DNA of 64,000 nt from Lentinus brumalis (lineage: Eukaryota > Basidiomycota > Agaricomycetes > Polyporales > Polyporaceae). The position numbers were made by a program, and so were the translations under genes. Positions 1 through 10,628 of the stretch are shown here, in pieces; position 1 is the stretch's first letter; each line of letters starts with the position of its first letter. The DNA is taken from assembly GCA_001792895.1 (NCBI GenBank), contig MARA01000014.1:372001-436000 (forward strand). The letters run 5' to 3'. The notes below the pieces were generated by a model. That model searched no databases, was not told the DNA's origin, and was given only the letters and a program-made list of their open reading frames with translations.

Positions 1-579
1 CGCCATGCGTAGACGAGAACGGGATTTTGAGCTTGTTGAGAGGCGCAACGACCTCGTCAATGAGCGTAGTCGAGTTCTCGCGGAAGGTGTCTGTGTTAAT
101 TTTGAACATCACATCTAGGAGTTTGGCGATTTGACACTTACTTTCGCCGGTAATGAGGTCACCGTTGAGCACTCTGCAAGTTTCATGGTCAGCGCCGGCC
201 CACTACATACATAAGTTGACCGCGTGATGCGCTCACACGTAGTCAGGCTGCTCCGATGTCAAGACGGTATTCATGAGGCTTGCACTGTTGACATCTTGCT
301 GGGGACCCCAGTCGTCCCACGGGTTCTCTCCATAGTGGAGGTCGGAGAAGACAGTGACTTTGAAGGTGCCATCATGCCGGAAAGTCAATCTTGGCTTATC
401 GGGGTATGGGTTGAGCTCAATCGTCTCGAGGGACCGAGAAGACCCAAGGTGGAGGTCTACTGACAATAAAAGCGGTCAGATATATAGTAGGTAGATCATT
501 CGTGCGCTCACTTACCTTGGGCGAGCGGGATAGCCCAGCTATGTGGAGCCAACACGGCGATCAGTAAGGCATAGATCAT
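1..579 (-). CDS. Dcr2-like calcineurin-family phosphatase, partial (5' end of gene)
   Basis: N-terminal part of a secreted or lumenal metallophosphoesterase resembling the Dcr2/purple-acid-phosphatase-like family; the gene continues past the left edge. Exons read 579-516, 459-237, 173-142 and 90-1, with GT-AG introns of about 50-65 bp. Exon 1 encodes a hydrophobic leader (MIYALLIAVLA...), likely a signal peptide. Exon 2 carries the first metal-binding block, FSDLHYG. The exon 2/3 junction forms VVLNGDLITGE, and exon 4 ends in STHG, the start of the expected GNHD-type block just outside the window. Known for the family: two-metal phosphoester hydrolysis. The substrate cannot be told from the sequence. 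Confidence 0.85.
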
Positions 580-1111
580 GGTCGTGCTGAGCCTAGCTGC
601 CTCGAACGTGCGTCGAAGACGGGGTGAGGGTGGGCGGTTTGACTCAAGGAACTGCTTCCTCCTTTATATCAGTCCCTACCGCGGCTGACATCGGACTTCG
701 CGAACGCAAGTCAGGTGCTCCGCATCCACGAGGTGGTTATCTTGAGATCTATATGCTGGAAGTTCATTCAGACTCAAGAGACCTTGCTCATGTTGACTTC
801 ATGTAAGTAGTTACGAACGTTCGCTATCGCAGTTCCCACGTATTGGCGCGGGCGTCGGCGCGATCTTTCCAAATATGGTGATGGGCGGGATGTCGGGCCA
901 CGTCGCGCTCGTCGACGCTTGACCGACGCCGTCGTTGATCATCGGATGACGAGAATTCTTTGAACGACATCACATTCGTGTAGGGGCTTGTCCCTGGGTC
1001 GTTTTGTGTACTACTGTACTTCCAACTTTCTACCACGGTTAAGCGCTGCGGTAAGCCTCAGGCTTGCAGCTTGACCGTGACCTGACTCTGAGCGGTCACC
1101 GTTTCGCAGCA
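580..1111. other. Intergenic, divergent promoters
   Basis: 532 bp between the phosphatase start (minus) and the DcpS start (plus). It should hold both promoters. No convincing coding exon, TATA box or repeat was seen. Confidence 0.5.
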
Positions 1112-2338
1112 ATGTCTGACTACAGCCTCGAGAGGTTGAAGCAGTTTCAGTTTGTACGGGTGCTCAATGAAGGTCAGCTCATGAATCGAATTGCTTCCGC
1201 TGGACAACACTCACACTCACTTTGTACATCTTCCTAGATCCCGTTACTCATGCACTTACGCTGCTAGGGACTTTGCCATTACAAGCAAGCACAGAGCATG
1301 CTCATGCCATTCTGCGGATTGAGAAGACGGCGCTGTCTGTGGACTCTGCAGAACTCATTGTGCCCCAGTACTTGGAGAACACCAAGCGGATAGAAGGCAC
1401 CGACATCGTGAGTGGGCAGTTGATATCTGTACGCAACATGCTCATTGCCGAGGCGGTAGTATACATGGCTGTTCGGATGGTTTGCCAAATCCGCAGATAG
1501 TCCGGACGTGAAGATCAACATCGTGCACCCGGCGACTGAAGTTCACATCCGGAAGTACTCAAAGCAGGAAGTGACCATCGTGCACGAAACGCCAGCACTG
1601 TACGAGCGCATCGTGAAGCCGTACATAACAGCGTTCCCGCCATCTCGCACGCAATGGTACGTCTGAACATTCTTCCTCAACCGCGTAGGTCGTTGACAGT
1701 ATACTTGCAGGGTCGAGAACATACTCAATGGCACCTCGGAAGCCGAGAAGATCGTCTTCCGCGACCCCTCCCCGAGTCTGGCTACCTCATTCTGCCAGAC
1801 ATGAAGTGGGACCTCACCACGCTCAGCTCGCTCTACCTCGTCGCCATCGCGTTCAACAGAAACATACGCAGCCTCCGCGACCTCACCAAGGCGCACCTCG
1901 GCATGCTGAGGAGCATCCGGCGGGAGGCCGCGCGGGTCGTGCATGAAAAATGGGGACTTGCTCCTGGATCTCTCAGGATGTTCATCCACTACCAGCCATC
2001 GTACTGTGAGCTCCAGTCCTGCACGGACTCTGGATTGAATTGCTGACTGCGCACCAGATCACTTCCACGTGCACATCGTGAACGCGAACTACCAAGGCTT
2101 GCCCGGGATGTCTGCAGGACAAGCACACCTTCTCGACGACATCATATCTCTAGTACGTACATGATGAGCCTCGCTATTGTACAGAGCACCACTGAGAAGT
2201 GCATACCTCCAGCTTGAATGCAGCCCAGACGACGGACCGACAATCCTGCAGAAGATGACGCTGACCTACGCCTTGGGAGAGCAGCACGGGCTGTACGAAC
2301 CGCTGAAAGCGGCTCAACAGGAGCTTGATTACTATTAG
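1112..2338 (+). CDS. dcpS: Scavenger mRNA-decapping enzyme DcpS (HIT family), with apparent 1-bp frameshift
   Basis: Hydrolyses m7GpppN cap remnants left after 3'-5' mRNA decay. Exons: 1112-1172, 1238-1407, 1460-1656, 1711-2005, 2058-2152, 2213-2338. The N-terminal domain reads FQFVRVLNEDPVTHALTLLG, followed by the YTWLFGWF block. The C-terminal domain has LPDMKWD and the HIT triad HFHVHIV (exon 5), then a leucine-rich tail ending in QQELDYY. Expected length is about 314 aa, normal for the family. Oddity: within exon 4 the frame changes between FRDPSP and ESGYLILPDMKW, and one extra C in the C4 run at 1770-1773 joins them exactly. Read literally the gene is broken; a sequence error is more likely. 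Identity is certain. Confidence 0.93.
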
Positions 2339-2692
2339 TACTGGACGCCGTTCACTTCGGAGAGGGTACCAGTACGGGCAAGAAGATGATAATTGTCATA
2401 TGTACCATACGAGGGACGCGACACTGTCGCCTTCACAGTGTTACACCACATACAATGTGTTCCAGATTGAGAACTGTAAGAGAAGATCCATATGCAATGT
2501 AATGAAGATGTTCGCAAATATGGATGAGATGCGAACGTGAACGTGCCAAGATATCTACGTGCAAGTGAAAATGCAAGGAAACTGTAAGGACATGTTGAAA
2601 TATCGCCATAAGATATTCATAGGGGATTGGGTGCATAGTCGCTCTCATCCGTCGACATACTCTGCTCTGCAGGTCGTGGTCGTCCTCTGGAC
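2339..2692. other. Intergenic between convergent genes
   Basis: 354 bp between the stops of dcpS (plus) and the long disordered-protein gene (minus). It probably holds both 3' untranslated regions; no gene or repeat was seen. Confidence 0.5.
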
Positions 2693-5600
2693 TCACCTCC
2701 ACCCGGGCTTCTTCCCCTGCGCCTGGCCCCGCGTCCCCGCCGCAGCGGCCCACTCCCCCACACTCTTCACCCTCCTCAAGCGCGCCGCCTCCTCGATCCT
2801 CTCGCGTTCCTGCTGCTTCTCCAGGCTCTCAAAGGTCTTCACCAGGTCCCTGACGCTCCCACTGCTGCTTCTCCTATCACTGACGGTACTCAGCGACGAG
2901 CGCGGTCGGGACTCCGGAGGTGGAGCCGGGTGCAGCTCGACAAGCCGCTTCGGCTTCTGCTGCACCGGGCGGGGGATCATGGACGGCTTCGGCGGCGGAG
3001 CGTGATGCAAGTGGACGAGATCCTTTGGCGGAACGGGCTTCGCGATCGGCTTGGACGCAGGCGTTGACACCGAGCGCGGTTTCTGAAAGAGCTCTGGCGG
3101 TGGGATTGGCAGGCCGGGATGTGCAGGCCCGGCAGGCTTCTTGAGCCCCGCCGGTTTGGTCGCCCGAGGGAGGTAGGACCAGAAGAAGCCCTTCATGCGT
3201 GTGGCGATGGAGCGCTGAGCCAAGGACTGAGGCACCTCCATCGAGGTGTCCGCGTCGCCTGCTTCGGGCGCCTCTGACTCCGAGCGCTGGGCCAACGCGG
3301 GCGACTGAGGTGGAAGAGACACACTGCGTTGCTCGGGGTAGGGACCGATGCGCTACGGTACTCGACGGGCTTGGAGGGAGTGGACTCGTTCCTTGAGACT
3401 GCGAGAGCCTCGTTGAGTAGATGGGAGTACCGGGGAGCGAGCAGCGACGCAGGGACTGCAGGCTTCGTGCTCTGAGTGCTGCTCGTCGACTCTCCTCTGC
3501 CGTATCCAGGTTGCATAGATGATTGCCGACTTGGGAGAGGCGTAAAGTCCGGCACCTCCGACAGTGCGGTCGAGCCAAAGCGACCATTGGGTGTGGGAGG
3601 AGCGCCCTTGCCCGCACGCTGCTTCCGCTGAAGCGCCAGTGTCCGACGAAGCAAATCCTCCCTACATCATAGTCAGCGAACGTCCTCTAACACTCCACAC
3701 AGCAGGACCCACCGTGTCCAGCCAGGCCAGCATTCGTCCTGCGGTATGCCACCTGTATAGTCCAGGAAGCGATTGACGACGTTATCAAGGACAACGTCCT
3801 CCACAGGCGCCAACGTCGCCTCGCCGATGCGCTTGTTCGAACCAAGCGCGATGCGCTCATCCGTAAAGCACGCGTCGAGTAACTTCCAATCATCCTTCCC
3901 CCATCCGCGAGGACCCGAAGGGTTGAACGTAGGCCGAGGGTATGCCCTGCGCGGACCCGGGGTCTCGAACATAGGGCTGTCCACAGGCAGAGGTAGCTTG
4001 AACGAGGTGTCGCTCGCAAAAGACTCCTTTCGCGACGGTGTGTGCAAACCACGCTCACGCTGCTCGACGCTGAGCTCCGCCTCATGCAGCAGTTGTGGCA
4101 TAGTCATCAAGGGGCTGCCTGGGATGAATACTTTGTCGCCGATGACACCGCCCAGCGTGCGCCGACGACGAACGGGCGTGCCCTTGTTCACACCGCCATC
4201 CATGAGCGACTTCCGACGGGCTTTGCGCAGCACCGAGTCGACGCTAGAATGACGTGGCTTGTGCGAAGGGTCGCGTATGATGAAGTCGTAATCGTGCTGC
4301 GAATGTGATCAGCGATATAGACCAGCTGTAGCAGCCGTTTCCACCTCACCATCTTCAGGATAGCAGCTGCGCGGGCCGCAACACGAGGATCGCCGCTAGT
4401 GATCTTGACCACGTCATCGTCGATGTCCTCACTCTCGTCGCCGCTACCATCCTCCACATCGGTAGCGACGTCGGCATCTGGTGCTCCATCCTCTTCCATC
4501 TGGTCTCCTACGACCGTCTCCTCGGAAGTTTGAGTGCGAACTCGCGACCGAGGGGATTCGGGGGACTCTTCGTTAGTGGTAGTGGACTCCGGTGCAGCCA
4601 CAGTAGGAGTAGCGAGGACACCGTCGATGGACGGCATGGGGAAGGCATCCCAAGTCTGGGTAGCCGGGATCTGCGGCGACTTCTGGCGCCGCAGAGGGGA
4701 AGTGATGGACAGAAAACCCCGAGGACGAGACGGGCCAGCTTGCGGCGAGACTGCCTGAGGCGAGATCGAGCGGCCAGGCTCGGAAGGGCGCTGAGGAGTG
4801 GGGAACAGAGGAGGTGCGGGGCGGGTATCGCGTTCTTCCTCGTCGCTCTCACTGTGATAGCCTGGCTCACGCGAGAGTTCGCGGTCGACGGTTTCCTCAT
4901 CGCTGGAATCTGAATCGTAGTGGTTGTCGGCAACGAGGTTCTCTGCAGGCGCTGCGACCTCCTCGGACATCTCAGCGTCATGTTCGGGTTGTATGCCCTC
5001 TGCGGAATCATCTTCAATCTCCATGGAGACGTCTTCCTGGGAATCTCGGACTGCAGTGAAGCGAACGTGGTGGATTGAAGTGTCTTGCTCGATGGTGATG
5101 TTTTCAACATCTACGATGGGAAGGGGGGAAGGCGATCGTACGGGGCTCTCCACTGGAAGCGTCTCCGGTACTTCCATGGTGTGATCGTCGTCCAAGGTCT
5201 GCCCAGAACTGCCCTCTTCGAACTCGGCTCTGATTGTGGTATCTGCGGCCATAGGAGTATCCAAGAAGAAGACATCCTCCTCGTCCGGGCTTGAGCTGAT
5301 GCTCCCAGTAGTCTCCACATCCACGGCCCTGAGAGGAGGCGAACTGATGCTTGGAAGACTCCTCTTCCTACCCCCGGAGCCAGGAAAAGGGCTGCTCGGG
5401 TTGCCCCAGGCATCCTGCCGGGAACGCGTGCAGCTGCTGGGCGGGTCTGCCTTCGTCGGCACCGTGAGAATCTTGAAGCGCCCAGTGTATTCGCCCGTGT
5501 GGTCAAACTCGTCATCATCGGAGTCGTCAGAGTCGTCCCACACGCCCGAGTCCTCCTGCGCATTATTGAAGTTGAAGAGCGGCGGCCCGTCGAACCCCTC

Positions 5601-7137
5601 GTCCATGCTGTCGTCGTCGTCCTGCAGGCTGAGGTCCATGCTCGCGTTCAGGCTCGGTATACGCCCAAGCCGTGACGACTCAGGGCTGCCTGGTGAAGAA
5701 GATGCGATCGACGGTGTCTGCCGAGCATGGGTCGGGGTCGACGTGGCCGCTGCAAAAGGCGCGATGGGTTCCACGCGCAGCTGCGGCTTCCGTGGTTGGA
5801 CGGGCTTCCCCTTGAGCAAGAGCGGGTCGTCGCTGGGCGAGGGCGGGGGCGGTGGCAAGGACAGGTCAATCTCTGGAGGCTCCTTCTTGATTGTCAGAAC
5901 TAGCTTCTTCGTGTTCTTAGACGTGACCGATTTCCGCTTGCTCGACTTTGTCATCCTCTCAGGAGAACGAGTGGCTCCAGGCGGGGTGTGGACGATCTCA
6001 CGAGGTGGCGTGAAGCGTTCTCGTGGAGGCTCATAGGGGGGTATAGGCGTCGTAGAGCGACGACGAGCTGAGACTGTCTGGCGAGAAATGACCGGAATAG
6101 GAGGCAGATAATCGGCTTCTGGGTTCGTGCGATGCGGAGAAACATAAAGAGAAAGCTTTGTCGGGGACTCGCCTCGACGCTGGGAAGTGGCGCGGGTAGG
6201 TGTGGTTGGCTCCTCAGACAGCTCGGACTGCTGCCGGCTAGGAGTGCCTCGTTTGGACTGCTTGCAGGGTTTCGGGTTGGGGGTGGCTTCCGTGACCACT
6301 ATGCTGCTTGAAGACGCATCGTTGACTATGGAGTCGACGGCAGTGTGGGAGGCGGATCGGTTGTGCGGATGGCGCTTGCGTTTGGGAGCCGCAGCTGGTG
6401 GATCGGCGAGTAGAGATGGAGTGAACGGCTGTTGTTGGATGGGAAGCGAGCGTGCGCGAGAAGCCTATGCCAGGGTCGGTCAGTGAACTATCACAGACCA
6501 AGGGCATCACACCAGAGCCTCGACGTAGGATAAGAGACCGGGAACGTAGGTTCACTGGACATCATGCAATCGTGCTTCCTCAGCCGGGCGAGAGACCTCA
6601 GGTATTATCCATCAGTATTTTGTTGCATGAGATAAGCTCAAGTCCTGACACTCGTATCTGTTCAAGTCCATGGCAAGACTAGCTTTTAGGTGGATTTGGA
6701 ATATGCTATGATCTGCCTTGCGGCTCATACATGTTACCCCTCTCGCCCGTTCGGAACGACACTTACGAGCCCTGTGTATATCGGCATGTCGCGCGGGACT
6801 CCAATCGCACAGGACCCTGCACTCTTGCCCCATGGATGATAGGGAGGCCGATCGAAGCCAGATCACTCACCGAGTTCCGAACATTCCTGAGCACCTCCTC
6901 CGGCGGAGGGCTGAACAGCATCCTCGACGCATCCATATCGTCCTCCTGCGTCAGAGATGATGGCGGGGTCAACAGGCCAGACTCTGGCTGCGAGTCTTCA
7001 TCTTCGCGCCTTGGGTTGAGCGCGGGCAAACGCTTCTGCCTCGAGGCTTTTGCGTTGCGCTTTGAGCTCGGTCGCAGTAGCTCGTCGAGTGTAGGGATGT
7101 TGTCGCCGTTCATGTCAGAGGGTGGTATATTCTCCAT
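2693..7137 (-). CDS. Large disordered hypothetical protein with one conserved-looking C-terminal module
   Basis: About 1,346 aa, function unknown. Exons: 7137-6767, 6464-4350, 4296-3713, 3661-2693. Exon 1 starts MENIPPSDMNGDNIP. Most of the protein is Pro/Ser/acidic and basic low complexity, with Lys-rich patches (KRKRHPH, SSKRKSVTSKNTKK) that could be nuclear localisation signals. One ordered block stands out in exon 3: GWGKDDWKLLDACFTDER followed by DNVVNRFLDYTGG. The C-terminus contains a short charged helix (SLEKQQERERIEEAARLRR). Two apparent one-base gaps exist: a G4 run at 3335-3338 (plus-strand letters) and a C4 run at 6828-6831. One added base at each restores a single frame and makes the first intron phase-consistent. 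That the 7137 exon belongs to this gene is inference from phase and spacing. Confidence 0.65.
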
Positions 7138-7342
7138 AACACGGCCAGCAAAGAAACAAGAGACAAGGTCAGGTTCAAGAAGTTGAGGTGAAGAACCGAA
7201 CCGCTGTGACTTAGTTCAACTTACCGCGTCATGTGATCGTGGACTTGAGGTCTCGTGATATACTGTACATCGGCTCGCGCGCTCTCGCGCGTCGCGCACC
7301 TTTGCCGAGCGGCCCGAGCCAGCTTGTTCCGCTACCACCACG
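7138..7342. promoter_or_regulatory. Bidirectional promoter region
   Basis: 205 bp separate the start codons of two divergent genes that both encode long Ser/Pro-rich proteins. The spacing suggests a shared promoter and possible co-expression. No clear TATA box is visible. Confidence 0.45.
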
Positions 7343-9478
7343 ATGTCGAAGAAAGCCGCTGCGGACTCGCTGTGGTCGTTCTCTCTACGGTCTCACAATG
7401 CTACGGACGACTGCTCCAGCAGCGACTCGGATGGCGAAGATGATGATCCTCCTCAGCAAGACTCTGGAGCCGCGAGCAAGTTGGACCCCACATCGGAGGA
7501 GGCTCGTCTGTTGGAGGAATTGGACATCGGCTCCCGTAAAGATGCTGCTTCCTACAAGCCTAACCCCTGGTCTATTGCTAAGGCTCATGCTGCGACTCGC
7601 CCGCCGAAAGCGGGTCCTCCGGTCAAACGGAAAATCGATGCTCCTCGTACGTCGAAGGCGCCTCAGAGAACGGTCATGGACTTGCTGCGTCAACAGAACA
7701 AGAAGTCATCGCCGGCATCTGTACAGAGGCGCACAACGGATGGTCAAACTTTGCCCCCACCCATCCGTCAACGTCCAGGAATTTCCCCAGGCCAGGCTCC
7801 CGAACCGGTCACTGCGGAAGACGCGCATATACCCTCTGACGATACTCTCGTCGATGCCGCCTCCATTGACGTCCCTTGCCTCTCAAAGCTGGATGAGTTC
7901 TTTCCTCCGAACACCAGTCTAGTTACTTCTCCGCCTCATTCGCCCCAGATGCTCCCTCGCTCGGACAACGCCGACCTGCGAGTGCCGATGACTATCACTC
8001 CATGCCTCAGTCCTCACTCGTTCCGTCAGCCAGCTTGCATTTTGTCTATGGATGTGTTTGCGCGACCTACGCCTAGTGCCCCACCGCATATACCCAATCC
8101 TGCGAGCTCTTTTCATGCTCAGAATCGTCCTGTTCAAGGATACCCGGATGCACCACCTGGACGGGACTTACGGACTATGCTCTTCAAACAGCCAACATCC
8201 AGCCAATCCTCTGCCCCTCCGTCTGCCCATGCGAATCACAGTGCTCTACTTCCTCCTGCTGCTTCGCTCGTACGCAAGTCGGGACCTATCCCGTCAACTA
8301 CACGTGAATTCACACCGATACCACGTCCTCCGCCGTTCAAACGTGAATGGACGTCTCCGAGCCTCCACTCGCCACCTCCTGGACGCCGTGCATACTATGA
8401 CACCTCATCCCACTCGCGGGTTCATCCACAGTCATCACCTGTTCCTCGCCGAGCATATAGCCAGGTTCCTGAGGCAGGCGCATACGAGGGTCATCACTGT
8501 TTACATCCGGCGTCCAGTCCCATCCCATGTGCGTCGACGACCCGCAAGCGGTTCACTAAACAGGAGCGGCACTGTTCTCCTGAACCGTGTTCAACCTTCA
8601 GCCGGTTCGCACTCCACCCATCATCTCCCCGTAGCCCGCCCAGGGAGGTATCGAATGACTTCCGCGCTCCTCGCGTGTCTGCCCGCCCTCGGGTCAGGTC
8701 TCCTTCGATGTCGCCTTCTCCTTCTCCACGCCGTCGCCTTCCGAACCCAAGACCGAAGCGGGATGCGTACGAGGCGTTTAGCTCCCCGGAGGCTAACTGG
8801 TCCACCATCCCGACGAAGAAAGGTCGTCTCAAGACGTCCACCAAGGCAGGCCGCCCGCGCGAAGCTACCACCAAACCCTTCAAGATGCCGGTCACTCTAG
8901 GCTCCGCCCTCAGTGGACGCGGAGAGGCGACGGAGAGATCATCCGCCAAGGCGAAAGTCACGACCTACCTGCCCCCACCACGCAAGAACAGACCACAAGC
9001 CGAGATGGTGTCGCCTACGGACGGATTCTCACTGAGCCCCTTCGCGTATCGTCCTCCGCGGAGCCCTTCGAAGCAACAGCACGCGAGCAGCGCGAACGTG
9101 CCAACATCGCCATTGTTCCAACCCATGGCCATCCGCCGTGCCGCCGCCCAGCCCTTGTCGCTATCGACCTATAGGTGCTCCACGCCTGCTCGAGAACCCC
9201 AGCGCCAGCCGTCCCCAGCCCGTCCCTCACATGCAAGCGCGTCCTCGGACACTCTCTCTTCAGACGGATGGCCCTACGACGAGTGGGATGCAGTCGATTC
9301 AACTATGCCGTTTGACACGCCCACTCTTGCACGGCGCTATCCTTTCGTGCGTCGAGGTGTCGCCGAGGTACGCAGCTTATATTCCGCTTTTCGTCGTAGG
9401 AAAGTGCAGCTGATGAGCATATTCGTAGTAGCGCAAACTCCTCTCGGCGGAGACGTGGGATATCCTTGGTTTGCCTAG
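7343..9478 (+). CDS. Ser/Pro-rich hypothetical protein, 711 aa
   Basis: Single long open frame from ATG at 7343, with no intron needed. The acidic N-terminus (SSSDSDGEDDD) is followed by a short ordered-looking segment, SYKPNPWSIAKAHAATRP, and a helical piece TVMDLLRQQNKK. The rest is proline-, serine- and arginine-rich with many SP and PP pairs, so probably disordered and phosphorylated. No catalytic domain, signal peptide or membrane segment was seen. It diverges from the 2693-7137 gene. The last 40 residues or so are less typical, and the true 3' end could use an undetected intron. Function not recognised. Confidence 0.6.
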   Translation: MSKKAAADSLWSFSLRSHNATDDCSSSDSDGEDDDPPQQDSGAASKLDPTSEEARLLEELDIGSRKDAASYKPNPWSIAKAHAATRPPKAGPPVKRKIDAPRTSKAPQRTVMDLLRQQNKKSSPASVQRRTTDGQTLPPPIRQRPGISPGQAPEPVTAEDAHIPSDDTLVDAASIDVPCLSKLDEFFPPNTSLVTSPPHSPQMLPRSDNADLRVPMTITPCLSPHSFRQPACILSMDVFARPTPSAPPHIPNPASSFHAQNRPVQGYPDAPPGRDLRTMLFKQPTSSQSSAPPSAHANHSALLPPAASLVRKSGPIPSTTREFTPIPRPPPFKREWTSPSLHSPPPGRRAYYDTSSHSRVHPQSSPVPRRAYSQVPEAGAYEGHHCLHPASSPIPCASTTRKRFTKQERHCSPEPCSTFSRFALHPSSPRSPPREVSNDFRAPRVSARPRVRSPSMSPSPSPRRRLPNPRPKRDAYEAFSSPEANWSTIPTKKGRLKTSTKAGRPREATTKPFKMPVTLGSALSGRGEATERSSAKAKVTTYLPPPRKNRPQAEMVSPTDGFSLSPFAYRPPRSPSKQQHASSANVPTSPLFQPMAIRRAAAQPLSLSTYRCSTPAREPQRQPSPARPSHASASSDTLSSDGWPYDEWDAVDSTMPFDTPTLARRYPFVRRGVAEVRSLYSAFRRRKVQLMSIFVVAQTPLGGDVGYPWFA

Positions 9479-10628
9479 TTGTGGTGTCGTCTTCCGTGAT
9501 GAGTGGTGGACTCAGATGGCTGCCGGAGCAGGGGATCCCGAGATTGTCATCGTTGGTTGGAACGGAGATACTTAAGCTTTATTCCGAAGGATGGAGCGAA
9601 TTGCTGTTTGTTTGCTCATTCTTGATACCATTCGCTGACCTTCGTATTCCTCCGATAGTCAAGACTCGGAAAGTTCTCGTGAGTTGTATGATATCGCAGT
9701 TCTCGCACTGTGACTCAAGTTTGCGGTAGGTCTCCCATGGCCCGGCCGGCCCGTTGCCAAGGACGGTAATCTCCGCCTTTCATCCGACAATATTGACCGC
9801 TGTGTTGCGAATAAGCTTTGTCTTCTTTGAAGCACAAGCATGCAACAGAAGCCTACACCCGCAAAGCTTCCGTCTCAAGTCAATTTTCACCAACATACGG
9901 TCGATCTTGAAGCTTGACAGGAAGCATCTGATCAGGACGCCCCCACGAAACTCGGGACCGACAATTGCCGGCGGTCCAGCAACTTGTCATCATGGGTGCT
10001 CGCTGCCCGCATGGCGGATATCTGCTCACCAGAACATCTGACGCTTCTCTCACACTGCTTCTAGCGCAACGCATCGTCGTGATCTCTCACCGCAACCTGC
10101 TCCGGAGGTTGGGAGCTCGGAGCCGCGTGCTAATTTGAAGGCCTATTTGACGAATTTGCAGCCGCCTTTAGAGGCTTTCTTTGCTATGCGAAGGTATGTT
10201 TGCCGTCTTGTTTTGAACGGCGACTGATTAAGGCTCCTGGCGTGCAACTGGCGTGGACAGAAATCATGGAGCAAGGTCAGGCGAAGTCCTGCAAGTCCTG
10301 CCACTGCTACGGTTGTTGTTAGGTAGGTCAGTGTTGTTGCGGTCCGAGGCAGCACCGTTCCCGCCGGCTGATGTTCCCCAATCCGCGGATCCTCTCTATA
10401 GACGGGTCCCGAATGACCCATCTTCCAGACAAACGGGGTGCCGCATGATGGAGCGCGTGTACTGGAGAAGTTACAATGCCAAGTTCGTGAGCCAATATTT
10501 TTCCGGTCGGAGTTCACCGCGGTCGTGTCGTCATGCAGGTGTACTGCATAGTTAAAAGCAGTCGAACCAAGATACATACAACAGGATACACCTGGTGCAT
10601 CTCCCAAGACTCACTAACATTGACAACG
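9479..10628. other. Intergenic region upstream of the polygalacturonase
   Basis: 1,150 bp with only short open frames on both strands, none with recognisable protein features or a consistent exon chain. It should contain the polygalacturonase promoter at its right end; nothing more specific was seen. Confidence 0.5.

Noticed and set aside
3662..3712. Possible frameshift between the WPGWT and EDLLRRTL segments of the large minus-strand protein
   Set aside because: A 51-bp GT-AG intron joins them in phase.
10143..10607. 154-codon minus-strand frame upstream of the polygalacturonase
   Set aside because: Featureless composition and no matching exon; treated as chance.
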